From: Nocardiopsis suaedae
GTDB taxonomy: Bacteria; Actinomycetota; Actinomycetes; Streptosporangiales; Streptosporangiaceae
Direction: 5' to 3'
Assembly: GCF_027706745.1 (NCBI RefSeq)
Contig: NZ_JAQFWP010000030.1
Location: 1-64,000 of the forward strand
Length of the DNA stretch: 64,000 nt
Shown: piece by piece, positions 26,601 through 33,358 of the stretch
Position numbering within the stretch: the stretch's first letter is position 1
Layout of the letters: every line of letters starts with the position of its first letter
Position numbers and translations under genes: made by a program
The notes under the pieces: model-generated
Database searches by the model: none
What the model was told of the DNA's origin: nothing
Seen by the model: only the letters and a program-made list of their open reading frames with translations

Positions 26601-26804
26601 TCAGGCCGCGTCGGTGCTCTCGGAGAGCAGCAGCTCAACGAACTCGTCAAGGGCCTTGGCGGGAACGAGGCGGGTCTTGCCGAGCTTGACGGAGCGAAGG
26701 CGCCCGTCCTTGATCAGCTCGAAGGCGCGGGTCCGGCCGATGCCCAGCAGCTTCGCCGCCTCTTCGACGCGAAGCAGCTTCTTGTCCGTGGTGACGGGCT
26801 GCAT
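26601..26804 (-). CDS. xis: Excisionase-type helix-turn-helix protein
   Basis: A 67-residue DNA-binding protein of the excisionase/MerR-like winged-helix family. It has LLRVEEAAKLLGIGRTRAFE and LIKDGRLRSVKLGKTRLVPA at about residues 10-50. Such proteins bend attachment-site DNA and direct the integrase toward excision. The start ATG at 26804 has AAAGGAG nine or ten bases upstream. It lies directly before int in the same orientation, 57 bp apart, consistent with an xis-int operon. Confidence 0.9.
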   Translation of the reverse strand: MQPVTTDKKLLRVEEAAKLLGIGRTRAFELIKDGRLRSVKLGKTRLVPAKALDEFVELLLSESTDAA

Positions 26805-26899
26805 GATGGTGGTGCTCCTTTCGGGGAGTGCGGCCCCGGCGGTGTGCTTGGCGGCTAGCGCCGGGGCCGCGTCGTGTTCGGAATCGGTGGAAGGCCGGT

Positions 26900-28309
26900 T
26901 CAGGCCGACGACGCGGTCTGGGTCGGGGGGACTCCCAGAGCGCACGAGGCGCACTGGGAGCCGTAGCCAGTGCCGCGCTGGTACCGGCGGAAGGTGCGGT
27001 GGCAAGTAGGGCAGGTGCCGGATTCGACCGGTGCCCGGGCGGCGCCCGCCCCGGTCTCCCGCGAGTCCGCCACGTCCGCCACAGCCGCAACGCCGCTGGT
27101 CAACGGCCGGTTTTCTGTGGCGGATATGTGGCGTGTGGCGGATACCGGACCGCCACAGGCGCCGTCCGCCCCCTTCTGGCTAGCCATGGGGGGTAGGTAC
27201 CGCGCCCATGCGTCCGCCAGGTCGTCGGCGGTGTAGCCCTTGGGGGTGGTGCCGTCGGGCAGGCGCACCGTGCGGGGCTTGATGGGGGCGCCTTCGGCGG
27301 TGGGGTACTTGCCCAGCATCCGCGACAGGCGCCGCGAGTCGATGGGCTTGCCCCCGGCGCCGATCTCTGCCCAGGGGGCGTCCTCCATGGCGCACAGCGC
27401 CTCCAGCAGCGCTTCGGTGCCCATCTTGTCGGCCCCGGCGAAGGCGGTGCGCACGTCGGCCAGCAGCCGCACTCCGAGGGAGACCTTGCCCGGGTCTTGG
27501 GAGGCCCCGACCAACTCCGAGCACGCGTCCCGCGCCCGCTGGGGCCAGGTGCCGCCCGCGGCGTCGGCGACCATGAGCAGCGGCTCCCACACGTCGGCGG
27601 GCCGGTCGGTGACCCCTTCGGGCATCTCGGGGAAGGCGTCCTGGAAGTCCTCGGGCAGAGAGCGGGCCCATGCGGCAAGGCGGGTGTTCAGCTCGTGCCC
27701 GATCGGCTCGTGCAGCCGCTCGCGGTAGGGCTCTACCTTCTCGCCGGGGGCGCGCCTGCGCATGCGGATGATGACCGACCGGGTCAGGATGGTGTCGGGC
27801 AGCTCCCCCAGACCGGCCAGGGCCAGGGCGGCGTAGGCGGGGAAGGCGACCGATTCCTGGTTCGAGCCGTCTCCCACGCACCGGTGGGTGACCCCCGAGC
27901 GGCGGTTGCCCGCGTTCAGCAGGCCGCGCAGTTCCTCGTTCTCCTTGGCCTTGGGGCCGAACACGGTGTCGATCTCGTCGAAGAGGATTGTGGGCCGCCT
28001 CTCCTGGTCGGAGACCTTGCGGAAGATCGCGGCGGTGGTGGCGTTGACGGTGAGCATCGGGCGCGGGACCAGGGTCGTCAGGATCTCCAGGGCCCGGGTC
28101 TTGCCCGAGCCCGGTTCGGGCGAGAGGAACGCCAGACGGGGTGTGGAACTGAAGCAGTCGAGAAGGTGGGCGTGGGCGGCCCAGAGTACGGTGGCGACCA
28201 CGGCGGCCTCGCTGGGGAAGGCCACGAACCGGCGCATGAACGCTTCCACCTCATCGAGCACGTGGCCGTCGGTGCGTTCTGGGGCTGGTCGGGTGTGGGT
28301 GTCGGTCAC
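26900..28309 (-). CDS. DUF3631 domain ATPase with C-terminal zinc-finger-like tail
   Basis: A 469-residue protein. Walker A is PEPGSGKT (residues 64-71) and Walker B is TILFDEID (about 107-114); a sensor-like segment LPDTILTRSVIIRM follows. The middle (about 200-360) matches DUF3631, which is usually found in primase-helicase-like proteins of phages and mobile elements. The C-terminus has paired cysteines, CPTCHRTF and CASC, as in a zinc ribbon. It may be the element's replication ATPase, though no polymerase or primase active site is seen. GTG at 28309 is used, with GAAGGG upstream. Its 3' coding part holds repeats also found at 32434-32540. Confidence 0.75.
   Translation of the reverse strand: MTDTHTRPAPERTDGHVLDEVEAFMRRFVAFPSEAAVVATVLWAAHAHLLDCFSSTPRLAFLSPEPGSGKTRALEILTTLVPRPMLTVNATTAAIFRKVSDQERRPTILFDEIDTVFGPKAKENEELRGLLNAGNRRSGVTHRCVGDGSNQESVAFPAYAALALAGLGELPDTILTRSVIIRMRRRAPGEKVEPYRERLHEPIGHELNTRLAAWARSLPEDFQDAFPEMPEGVTDRPADVWEPLLMVADAAGGTWPQRARDACSELVGASQDPGKVSLGVRLLADVRTAFAGADKMGTEALLEALCAMEDAPWAEIGAGGKPIDSRRLSRMLGKYPTAEGAPIKPRTVRLPDGTTPKGYTADDLADAWARYLPPMASQKGADGACGGPVSATRHISATENRPLTSGVAAVADVADSRETGAGAARAPVESGTCPTCHRTFRRYQRGTGYGSQCASCALGVPPTQTASSA
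27053..27159 (-). repeat. 107-bp repeat, copy in the DUF3631 gene
   Basis: This 107-bp segment matches the reverse complement of 32434-32540 at about 97 positions with no gaps. It contains two GTCCGCCAC-type motifs, then three GTGGCG(GAT) motifs in the opposite direction, then CCGCCACA. The motifs thus form an inverted iteron cluster inside coding sequence. Confidence 0.85.
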
Positions 28310-28320
28310 GGCGGGGCCCT

Positions 28321-28599
28321 TCAATTCGCGGCGGCGTTGATGCGGGCCATCACCCGTGCTGCGACGTGTTCGGGGTCGGCGCCCCGGTGTACGGCGGTGG
28401 CGTACAGGGCCCAGATGACCGCGCGGCGCGGGAGCCGGTCGGATGCGGCCAGCGGGGCGAGCATGTAGGCGGCCTCGCAGGCGGCGGCGGTGGGGTCGTC
28501 GGCGGTGGCCACGGTGTTCACGTGCTGTTGGAACAGGCGAAGGTCGCCGCGCTTGATGGTCACGACCTGGTTCATGTCGGGCTTCTCGGGCAGGGGCAC
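28321..28599 (-). CDS. Small hypothetical protein of the mobile element
   Basis: A soluble 92-residue protein, mostly predicted helical (ACEAAYMLAPLAASDRLPRR and AARVMARINAAAN). I do not recognise a family. GTG at 28599 has GGGAGA six bases upstream; ATG at 28575 is an alternative with GAGAAG. Its stop codon lies just before the DUF3631 start, whose ribosome site overlaps this gene's end. The two are therefore probably translated from the same message. Confidence 0.65.
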   Translation of the reverse strand: MPLPEKPDMNQVVTIKRGDLRLFQQHVNTVATADDPTAAACEAAYMLAPLAASDRLPRRAVIWALYATAVHRGADPEHVAARVMARINAAAN

Positions 28600-28682
28600 G
28601 GCTGGTCTCCCATCACTGGTGAGGAGTCTTGGAAGGGCCCCGCCGCGGGCGGGTGGGCCCGCGGCGGAGCGGTGGGGTCGGG

Positions 28683-28763
28683 TCAGGTCCAGGCCTGGAC
28701 ACAGACGGCGGTCAGGAGGATCAGGTGGAACAGGAGCAGGGGGGCGAGCCGGTCAGCGGGCAT
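28683..28763 (-). CDS. Micro-ORF A, 26-residue hydrophobic peptide
   Basis: Encodes a 26-residue peptide beginning MPADRLAPLLLF and ending VQAWT. The middle is a single hydrophobic helix (LLLFHLILLTAV), so it is probably membrane-bound. AGGAG lies eight or so bases before the ATG at 28763. It is a paralogue of the next micro-ORF: both start MPAD, have a short hydrophobic core, and end W-T with the same bases around the stop. Function unknown; a role in transfer or as a membrane anchor is speculation. Confidence 0.6.
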   Translation of the reverse strand: MPADRLAPLLLFHLILLTAVCVQAWT

Positions 28764-28801
28764 GGTCGTCTCCTCTTGCGAAGGCGGGTCCGGGGGTGTG
28801 G

Positions 28802-28900
28802 TCAGGTCCACCACAGGCCGCACGCGGCGACCAGGACGGTCGCGGCTACGGGGATCACCACGAGGAACACGGTCAGGGCGGCGAACTGGTCAGCGGGCAT
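28802..28900 (-). CDS. Micro-ORF B, 32-residue hydrophobic peptide
   Basis: Encodes 32 residues beginning MPADQFAALTVFLVV and ending CGLWWT. The core is one transmembrane-length helix. GAGGAGGG lies just upstream of the ATG at 28900. It sits 38 bp from the DUF2637 stop and 38 bp before micro-ORF A, in the same direction. The strong ribosome sites and the paralogy with micro-ORF A support real translation. Confidence 0.6.
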   Translation of the reverse strand: MPADQFAALTVFLVVIPVAATVLVAACGLWWT

Positions 28901-28937
28901 GGTCGGCCCTCCTCACGGGCGGGTCTCGGGGGTGTGG

Positions 28938-29921
28938 TTAGGCGCTGTGCGCGCGGGTGTCAGGAACCAGGGCCAGCGGCGAGGGCGCGCCGTCGTCGGC
29001 GGGGGTGGTGCGGTGCTTGCGGATCTGGTCGCGGCCCCACCGCTCGGAGCGGCCGCACTCGCGGCCGATGAACGCGCCGGTGATCTCCCGTCCGGCGTGT
29101 TCGGCGGCGGTGATGAGCTCTGCCGCGCGGGCGGCGGCCTCTTCCGTGGACAGCTCCGGCGCTTCCGGCAGGTCGGCGGCGGTGCCGTCGGCGGGGGTCC
29201 CGGGGCCCTCCGGGTCACAGGCGCCGGCGGATTCGTCGAGGGCGGGGGCGGGCGGCTCTGCCGCCGCCTCCGGCAGCGCTTCCGCCGCGTCCGGCAGTGG
29301 TGCCGCCTCTTGGGGCGGGTGTGCCGCCGCAGCGGCAACCGGCGCGGCAGGATGCCCGTGCGGGGCGCCAGCAGCGGGGGCAGGCATGTTCCACCCGGCC
29401 GGTTCGGGAACCGGTTCCGGGGCCGCCTGCCGCTCCTGCCGAGGGTCGTCGGCGGGGGTGCCGGTCTCCTGCCGGAGCGGTTCGGGGGCGGGTGCCGGTA
29501 CCGGGGCCAGAGCGATGCTGGCGACCAGGATCAGCCCGTCCACGCTCAACGGGAGCAGGTAGGCCACCAGGGCCGATTCGCCGTAGGACAGCAGAAGGTC
29601 GCGCATGTGGCCGTAGGACACGATCGCGGCCACCGCGGCGACCACGGCCGTCCCCAGCCACCGCAGAGCCACGATCCACCAGGCGCCGCTCTGCCGGGTG
29701 CGGGTGACCATCTCGGCAACGAGCAGAAGCGCGATCGGCGCCCACGCCGCGGCCACGACCTGCCCGGCATCAACCGCCCTGCCGCCGGAGGTGGCGTGCA
29801 GGATGTTCGCGCCGATGCTCACCGCCGCGCCGGTGATGAAGGCGACCCACGGGACCAGCCGCCCCGTCCCGGAAGTCCTGCCGGTGGTGCTGCCGTCGTG
29901 GGCGGAAGCCGTCGCGCTCAT
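28938..29921 (-). CDS. DUF2637 membrane protein (SpdB-like)
   Basis: A 327-residue protein. Four hydrophobic helices lie in residues 20-130 (VPWVAFITGAAVSIGANI, VVAAAWAPIALLLVAEMV, VALRWLGTAVVAAVAAIV and VAYLLPLSVDGLILVASI), as in DUF2637. A Pro/Ala/Glu-rich linker of about 100 residues follows. A C-terminal helical domain (AAELITAAEHAGREITGAFI, GRECGRSERWGRDQIRKH) looks like a winged helix. DUF2637 proteins are common in actinomycete conjugative elements, where Spd proteins help spread plasmids through mycelium. The ATG at 29921 overlaps the stop of the upstream micro-ORF (ATGA). Confidence 0.8.
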   Translation of the reverse strand: MSATASAHDGSTTGRTSGTGRLVPWVAFITGAAVSIGANILHATSGGRAVDAGQVVAAAWAPIALLLVAEMVTRTRQSGAWWIVALRWLGTAVVAAVAAIVSYGHMRDLLLSYGESALVAYLLPLSVDGLILVASIALAPVPAPAPEPLRQETGTPADDPRQERQAAPEPVPEPAGWNMPAPAAGAPHGHPAAPVAAAAAHPPQEAAPLPDAAEALPEAAAEPPAPALDESAGACDPEGPGTPADGTAADLPEAPELSTEEAAARAAELITAAEHAGREITGAFIGRECGRSERWGRDQIRKHRTTPADDGAPSPLALVPDTRAHSA

Positions 29922-30016
29922 GCGGCACCGCCTTGGCGCCGCTGCCGCGCACCGGCGGCAGCGGCAGCGGGAGCGGCGTCCGGGGCGGTTGCCGGTCGCC
30001 TGCTGTGGGGCATCAT
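29918..30016 (-). CDS. Micro-ORF C, translationally coupled to DUF2637
   Basis: A 32-residue Ala/Pro/Arg-rich peptide (MMPHSRRPAT...) whose TGA overlaps the DUF2637 ATG in an ATGA. GGGAGG lies seven bases before the first ATG at 30016. It may act mainly as a leader that couples translation. Low-complexity composition lowers confidence in a product of its own. Confidence 0.4.
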   Translation of the reverse strand: MMPHSRRPATAPDAAPAAAAAGARQRRQGGAA

Positions 30017-30112
30017 GGGTGTACCTCCCTGTCCGGGGTTCCTCGGGCGGGTCGAAGGGGCCCCGGCACAGCGGCGGATCTTGGCGGAGAAGACGCTGTG
30101 CCGGGGGCGGAT

Positions 30113-30754
30113 TCATTCGGGGGCGCCAGCGCGCACGGGCTCACCGCCGCGCGGAAAGGGCGGGGCCAGCAGGCGCTCCGGCTCCCTCGTGACGGGCAGG
30201 GGCCGGTGGGGGCGGGCGGCGAGGGTGTAGCCGTCGGCGTAGGGCACCAGGTCGGCGTTGACCGCCTGCGCGCGCAGGCGCGCCTCTCGCAGCGGCACCG
30301 GGTTGCCCCACATCAGTGCGTCGTCGTCGGCGTCGGGGGTGTAGAGCACCACCTGCGGGCCGGGGTGGGTGTCCAGCCCCGCCGCCTTGCCCAGGTTCGA
30401 CACGATCGCGACGTCCAGGCGCTCACCGCCGTAGCCGTCCTTGAAGCGCTCCGCGCTCTCCCAGTCGCCGGTGCGCAGCGCGTGCCGGTTGAGGATGCCC
30501 CAGTGGTGGTCGAGCTTCCACAGCGCGACCTCTCCCCCGAGCCGTTCGGCGCCCTGGGCGATCCACCGGGCGGTCACCGCGGCCCGCTGGTCGGCCGCCT
30601 TCCCCATGGCGGCGTCGCGGGCGTCCGGGTCGGTGGGCATGTCGGAAGCGGCCAGTGCCAGGTTCCGCTCCCCCATCGGGAGCGATGCTGCCCAGCGGAT
30701 GAGGTCGGCGGTGTCGTCGGCGGGGGCGGTCGGAGCATCGAGCAAGGCAGTCAT
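30113..30754 (-). CDS. Hypothetical protein of the mobile element
   Basis: A soluble 213-residue protein, first in the minus-strand unit. Recognisable stretches are ADLIRWAASLPMGERNLALA and VALWKLDHHWGILNRHALRT, but I cannot assign a family. There is no Walker motif, HTH or membrane helix. The ATG at 30754 lies about 70 bp from the palindrome at 30821, so its expression is probably controlled by the divergent GntR protein. Confidence 0.65.
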   Translation of the reverse strand: MTALLDAPTAPADDTADLIRWAASLPMGERNLALAASDMPTDPDARDAAMGKAADQRAAVTARWIAQGAERLGGEVALWKLDHHWGILNRHALRTGDWESAERFKDGYGGERLDVAIVSNLGKAAGLDTHPGPQVVLYTPDADDDALMWGNPVPLREARLRAQAVNADLVPYADGYTLAARPHRPLPVTREPERLLAPPFPRGGEPVRAGAPE

Positions 30755-30820
30755 GCGCTGTTCCCCAAGCTGTCGGTCGTGAACGGCCGGTGTCGTCCGA
30801 TACCGTTCGCCCTATGTCGC

Positions 30821-30852
30821 CTAGCTTGGCTAGCCAAGCTAGAGGAGTCAAG
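30821..30852. promoter_or_regulatory. Perfect 22-bp palindrome and minus-strand -35 box
   Basis: Bases 30821-30842 are a perfect palindrome made of CTAGCTTGGCT and its complement. AGTCAA at 30847-30852 reads TTGACT on the minus strand, a consensus-like -35 box. The palindrome lies where the -35/-10 spacer would be. A second, shorter palindrome, CTAGG-CGG-CCTAG, follows at about 30875-30888. This is the expected operator layout for the divergent GntR repressor. Confidence 0.75.
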
Positions 30853-30907
30853 AGGATCGGCGATTTTTCTTCCTAGGCGGCCTAGACAGGTGACTTACGC
30901 TGGGACC

Positions 30908-31750
30908 ATGAGCATCGACCCGGAGGACCCGCGCCCGCCGTTTCAGCAGGTAGCGAGCGCCCTGCGCGCCGCCATCCTCACGCGCAAGTTCGAACCAGGC
31001 GAGAAGCTTCCGTCAGGTCCGGAGCTGGCCAAGACGTACGGCGTCGCCCGCATGACCATCCAGCAAGCGATCCGACTCCTTCGGGACGAAGGGCTGGTCC
31101 TCTCGCAGCAAGGCCGCGGGGTCTTCGTCCGAGAGCGGACCGAACGCCCTGCCGGTCTCCGCCCTCACATTGAACGCGCCTTCACCGAACCGAAGGTGAC
31201 CATCGACTTCGCCGGATTCGGGGGCGAGACCCTGCATGGCGCCCTACAGGAACCGCTGGACAAGGTCCGGCACGGTCGCCTCGCCCCTGAGAGCATCTCG
31301 ATTCGCGTGCTTGTCCCGGACATGCGGATGCCCATGGGACTCCCTGTCCGTACCGACACCGGAGAAGACGACCCGGCTGTCAGGGAGCGCATGACCAACA
31401 TCATGCTCCGGAACACCCAGGGCATCGAAGACTCGGTTGGCGAACTGGAGACGCTCGGGCTCGTTCAAAAGGCCGCGGTTGAGACGCGCGTCTACCCCGT
31501 GGCCTCGATGTTCAAGCTGTACATCATCAATCAGGCAGAGATCTTCTTCGGCTTCTACCCGGTGAAGGAGAACACCGTGGTGGCCGGGGGCGAGAAGGTC
31601 GATATCTACGACCTCATGGGGCGAGACGCTGTGCTCTTCCACCATGCCGCCGACGAAGACCCCGAATCCGCGGGATCGCAGTACGTCTCGCAGTCGCAGA
31701 TGTGGTTCGACAGCATCTGGTCGACCGTCGCGAAGGAGCGGGGCGAGTGA
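30908..31750 (+). CDS. GntR family regulator of the mobile element (KorSA-like)
   Basis: A 280-residue regulator. The winged helix at residues 9-77 contains FQQVASALRAAILTRKFEPG, then EKLPSGPELAKTYGVARMTI. The C-terminal region (about 85-280) is longer than a UTRA domain and does not match it clearly; it may bind a small molecule such as a nucleotide. In pSAM2-type elements a GntR protein (KorSA) represses transfer and replication genes, and the divergent layout here agrees. ATG at 30908 is used. The stop overlaps the GTG of the next gene. Confidence 0.85.
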   Translation: MSIDPEDPRPPFQQVASALRAAILTRKFEPGEKLPSGPELAKTYGVARMTIQQAIRLLRDEGLVLSQQGRGVFVRERTERPAGLRPHIERAFTEPKVTIDFAGFGGETLHGALQEPLDKVRHGRLAPESISIRVLVPDMRMPMGLPVRTDTGEDDPAVRERMTNIMLRNTQGIEDSVGELETLGLVQKAAVETRVYPVASMFKLYIINQAEIFFGFYPVKENTVVAGGEKVDIYDLMGRDAVLFHHAADEDPESAGSQYVSQSQMWFDSIWSTVAKERGE

Positions 31751-32427
31751 ACGCCTCCGACGTGGAGACGCTACAGCGCAGCCGGTACGTCCTTCTGGAC
31801 TTCGACGGCCCCGTATGCAGCGCCTTCGCTGGCTACCCGGCACCTGAAGCCGCGGAGTCTCTACGGGCCGCCGCCATCGGGCAGGGCGTTGCCTTGCCGG
31901 AGTCGCTCCGCTCTGAAGACGACCCGATGAAGGTATTGCTCGGGCTCTGGGAAGTCGCACCGGAGTACCACCAGGACGCAGAGGCGCTGCTCACGTCTGC
32001 TGAGGTCAGCTCGGTAGCTATGGCGACTCCGACAGCAGGTGCAATCGAGTTCATGCGCGCCTGTGCTTCGACGGGTCGCCCCCTGGCCGTGGTCAGCAAT
32101 AACTCACCAGAAGCCGTTCGCTCCTTCCTCGACAAGCAGGACCTCGCACACCTGGTCAAGCTGGTCATCGGGCGAGACAAGGCATCACCCCTGCTCATGA
32201 AACCGGACCCGCACCTGCCTCGACTGGCACTGAAGGCGCTCGAAGCGAATCCGGCAACAAGCATCCTCATTGGTGACTCAACAACCGATATCGAAGCGGC
32301 GCACGCCGTGGGCGCGGTGGCTGTTGGCTATGCCAACCGGCCCGGAAAGCGCGACGAGTTCCAGGCACTCAGTGCCGACGTCATCACGGAGCACATGCGC
32401 GACCTCGCTCGGGCGCTCACCGACTAG
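31747..32427 (+). CDS. HAD superfamily hydrolase
   Basis: A 226-residue HAD phosphatase with all four motifs: LLDFDGPVCSAF (nucleophile Asp and acid/base Asp position, here G-P-V between), VVSNNS, the motif III Lys in KPDPHLPRLAL, and GDSTTDIEAAHAVG. The acid-base Asp of DxD is Asp-Phe-Asp in order. GTG at 31747 overlaps the GntR stop (GTGA), so the two are translationally coupled. A HAD enzyme beside the element's repressor could process a ligand for it; this is inference. Confidence 0.85.
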   Translation: MNASDVETLQRSRYVLLDFDGPVCSAFAGYPAPEAAESLRAAAIGQGVALPESLRSEDDPMKVLLGLWEVAPEYHQDAEALLTSAEVSSVAMATPTAGAIEFMRACASTGRPLAVVSNNSPEAVRSFLDKQDLAHLVKLVIGRDKASPLLMKPDPHLPRLALKALEANPATSILIGDSTTDIEAAHAVGAVAVGYANRPGKRDEFQALSADVITEHMRDLARALTD

Positions 32428-32433
32428 ATGCCT

Positions 32434-32540
32434 CCTGTGGCGGCCCGGCATCCGCCACACGCCACACATCCGCCACAGGAAACCGGCCCTTGACCAGCGG
32501 CGTTGCGGCTGTGGCGGCTGTGGCGGACTTGCGGGAAGCC
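32434..32540 (+). repeat. 107-bp repeat, non-coding copy
   Basis: This is an inverted copy of 27053-27159, with about ten substitutions and no gaps, starting seven bases after the HAD stop. It keeps the GTGGCGG and TCCGCCACA motifs. Here it is outside any gene. Confidence 0.85.
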
Positions 32541-32615
32541 GGGGCGGGGGCGACCTCCCGCCCCGTAGCCGTAGCTGGGGTTCTCGCCGTTCCGGGCCGG
32601 TCGCCGTCCGAGGGG

Positions 32616-32713
32616 CGTTAGGGCTAACGGGCCGTGCGGCGGCCGCTCTCCTTCCCCCAGGTGGAAGGGCCTAACGGCCCCGGACTAACGGGGGTGGCTA
32701 ACGCCTCCTAACG
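32616..32713 (+). repeat. CTAACG iteron cluster
   Basis: Six CTAACG hexamers lie in 98 bp: 32616 (reverse), 32624, 32671, 32685, 32698 and 32708. The first two form the palindrome CGTTAG-GG-CTAACG. A 30-bp repeat unit sits at 32641-32670 inside the cluster. Confidence 0.75.
32641..32670 (+). repeat. 30-bp direct repeat, copy 1
   Basis: Matches 33307-33336 at 27 of 30 positions; the shared core is CTCCTTCCCCCAGG. Each copy is followed directly by an iteron of its local family. Confidence 0.75.
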
Positions 32714-32927
32714 CCCCCTCATGGCTAGCGATCACCACGCGCCCCGCGGCGGGCGAACCCCACTCCGGCTCACGCCCCGCCCCCCATGGCTAGCTTCCGG
32801 CGGGGCCGCGCGGCCGGAGACGCGAGGGGTGCTATGTGTAGCAGGGCGGGACGCTTGGCGTGCCGCTGCCCGACGGCGTCGGCGAGGTACCCGTCGGGGC
32901 CGCTTGCGTAGCCGTAGAAGCCGCTCG

Positions 32928-33057
32928 TCTGACACCCCGGCGAGGGGCGGCCCCTCTTTCCTAGGTCAGCAGGGGTGTCAGACCCCTCTGACACCCCCTC
33001 TGACAGGGGTCTGACACCCCGGTCTGACGGGGGTGTGACACCCCCCTCTGACACCCC
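32928..33057 (+). repeat. TCTGACACCCC iteron array
   Basis: Motif starts are 32928, 32987, 32999, 33010, 33023, 33034 and 33047, plus an inverted copy at 32972-32982. The last six are in direct orientation at 11-13 bp spacing. Full matches are 32928, 32987, 33010 and 33047; the others are variants (TCTGACAGGGG, TCTGACGGGGG, TGTGACACCCC). Confidence 0.85.
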
Positions 33058-33104
33058 TCGCCGGAGCGCGGGGGAACCCCGCTTCGCCGGGCCGGTTCGC
33101 CCCG

Positions 33105-33238
33105 CGTGACACCCGGTGCGGGGCGGGCGGGGGCCGGGGGAGGGAGTTACAGGTCAGGGCCGTGTCACGGGTCGTGACAGGCGCCCGTGACACCGGCGTG
33201 ACAGGGCCCGTGACGGCCGTGACACCCGCCCCGTGACA
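33105..33238 (+). repeat. CGTGACA iteron array
   Basis: Copies start at 33105, 33173, 33186, 33197, 33209, 33218 and 33232, with an inverted copy GTGTCACG at 33163-33170. The last six are direct and 9-14 bp apart. The TGACA core is shared with the neighbouring array. Confidence 0.85.
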
Positions 33239-33286
33239 AGATCATCTAGCGCCGCGCGCGCCACCCACGCGCAGCCGAGCGAGAAA

Positions 33287-33358
33287 GACTTTCACCCCTC
33301 CCCGCGGGCCGCCCTCCTTCCCCCAGGCGGCAGGGCTGAAAGCCGCGACTTTCACCCC
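33287..33358 (+). repeat. GACTTTCACCCC repeat pair
   Basis: The 12-mer occurs at 33287-33298 and 33347-33358, with related CTGAAAGCC and GGCTTTCGG pieces beside it and TTTACACCCC at about 33386. The second 30-bp repeat lies between the two copies. Confidence 0.65.
33307..33336 (+). repeat. 30-bp direct repeat, copy 2
   Basis: Partner of 32641-32670 with three substitutions, 666 bp away in the same orientation. Confidence 0.75.

Noticed and set aside
32928-33238. Regular short repeats considered as a CRISPR array
   Set aside because: Repeat units are 7-12 bp with almost no spacer; CRISPR repeats are 24-40 bp with spacers of similar length, and no cas gene is near.
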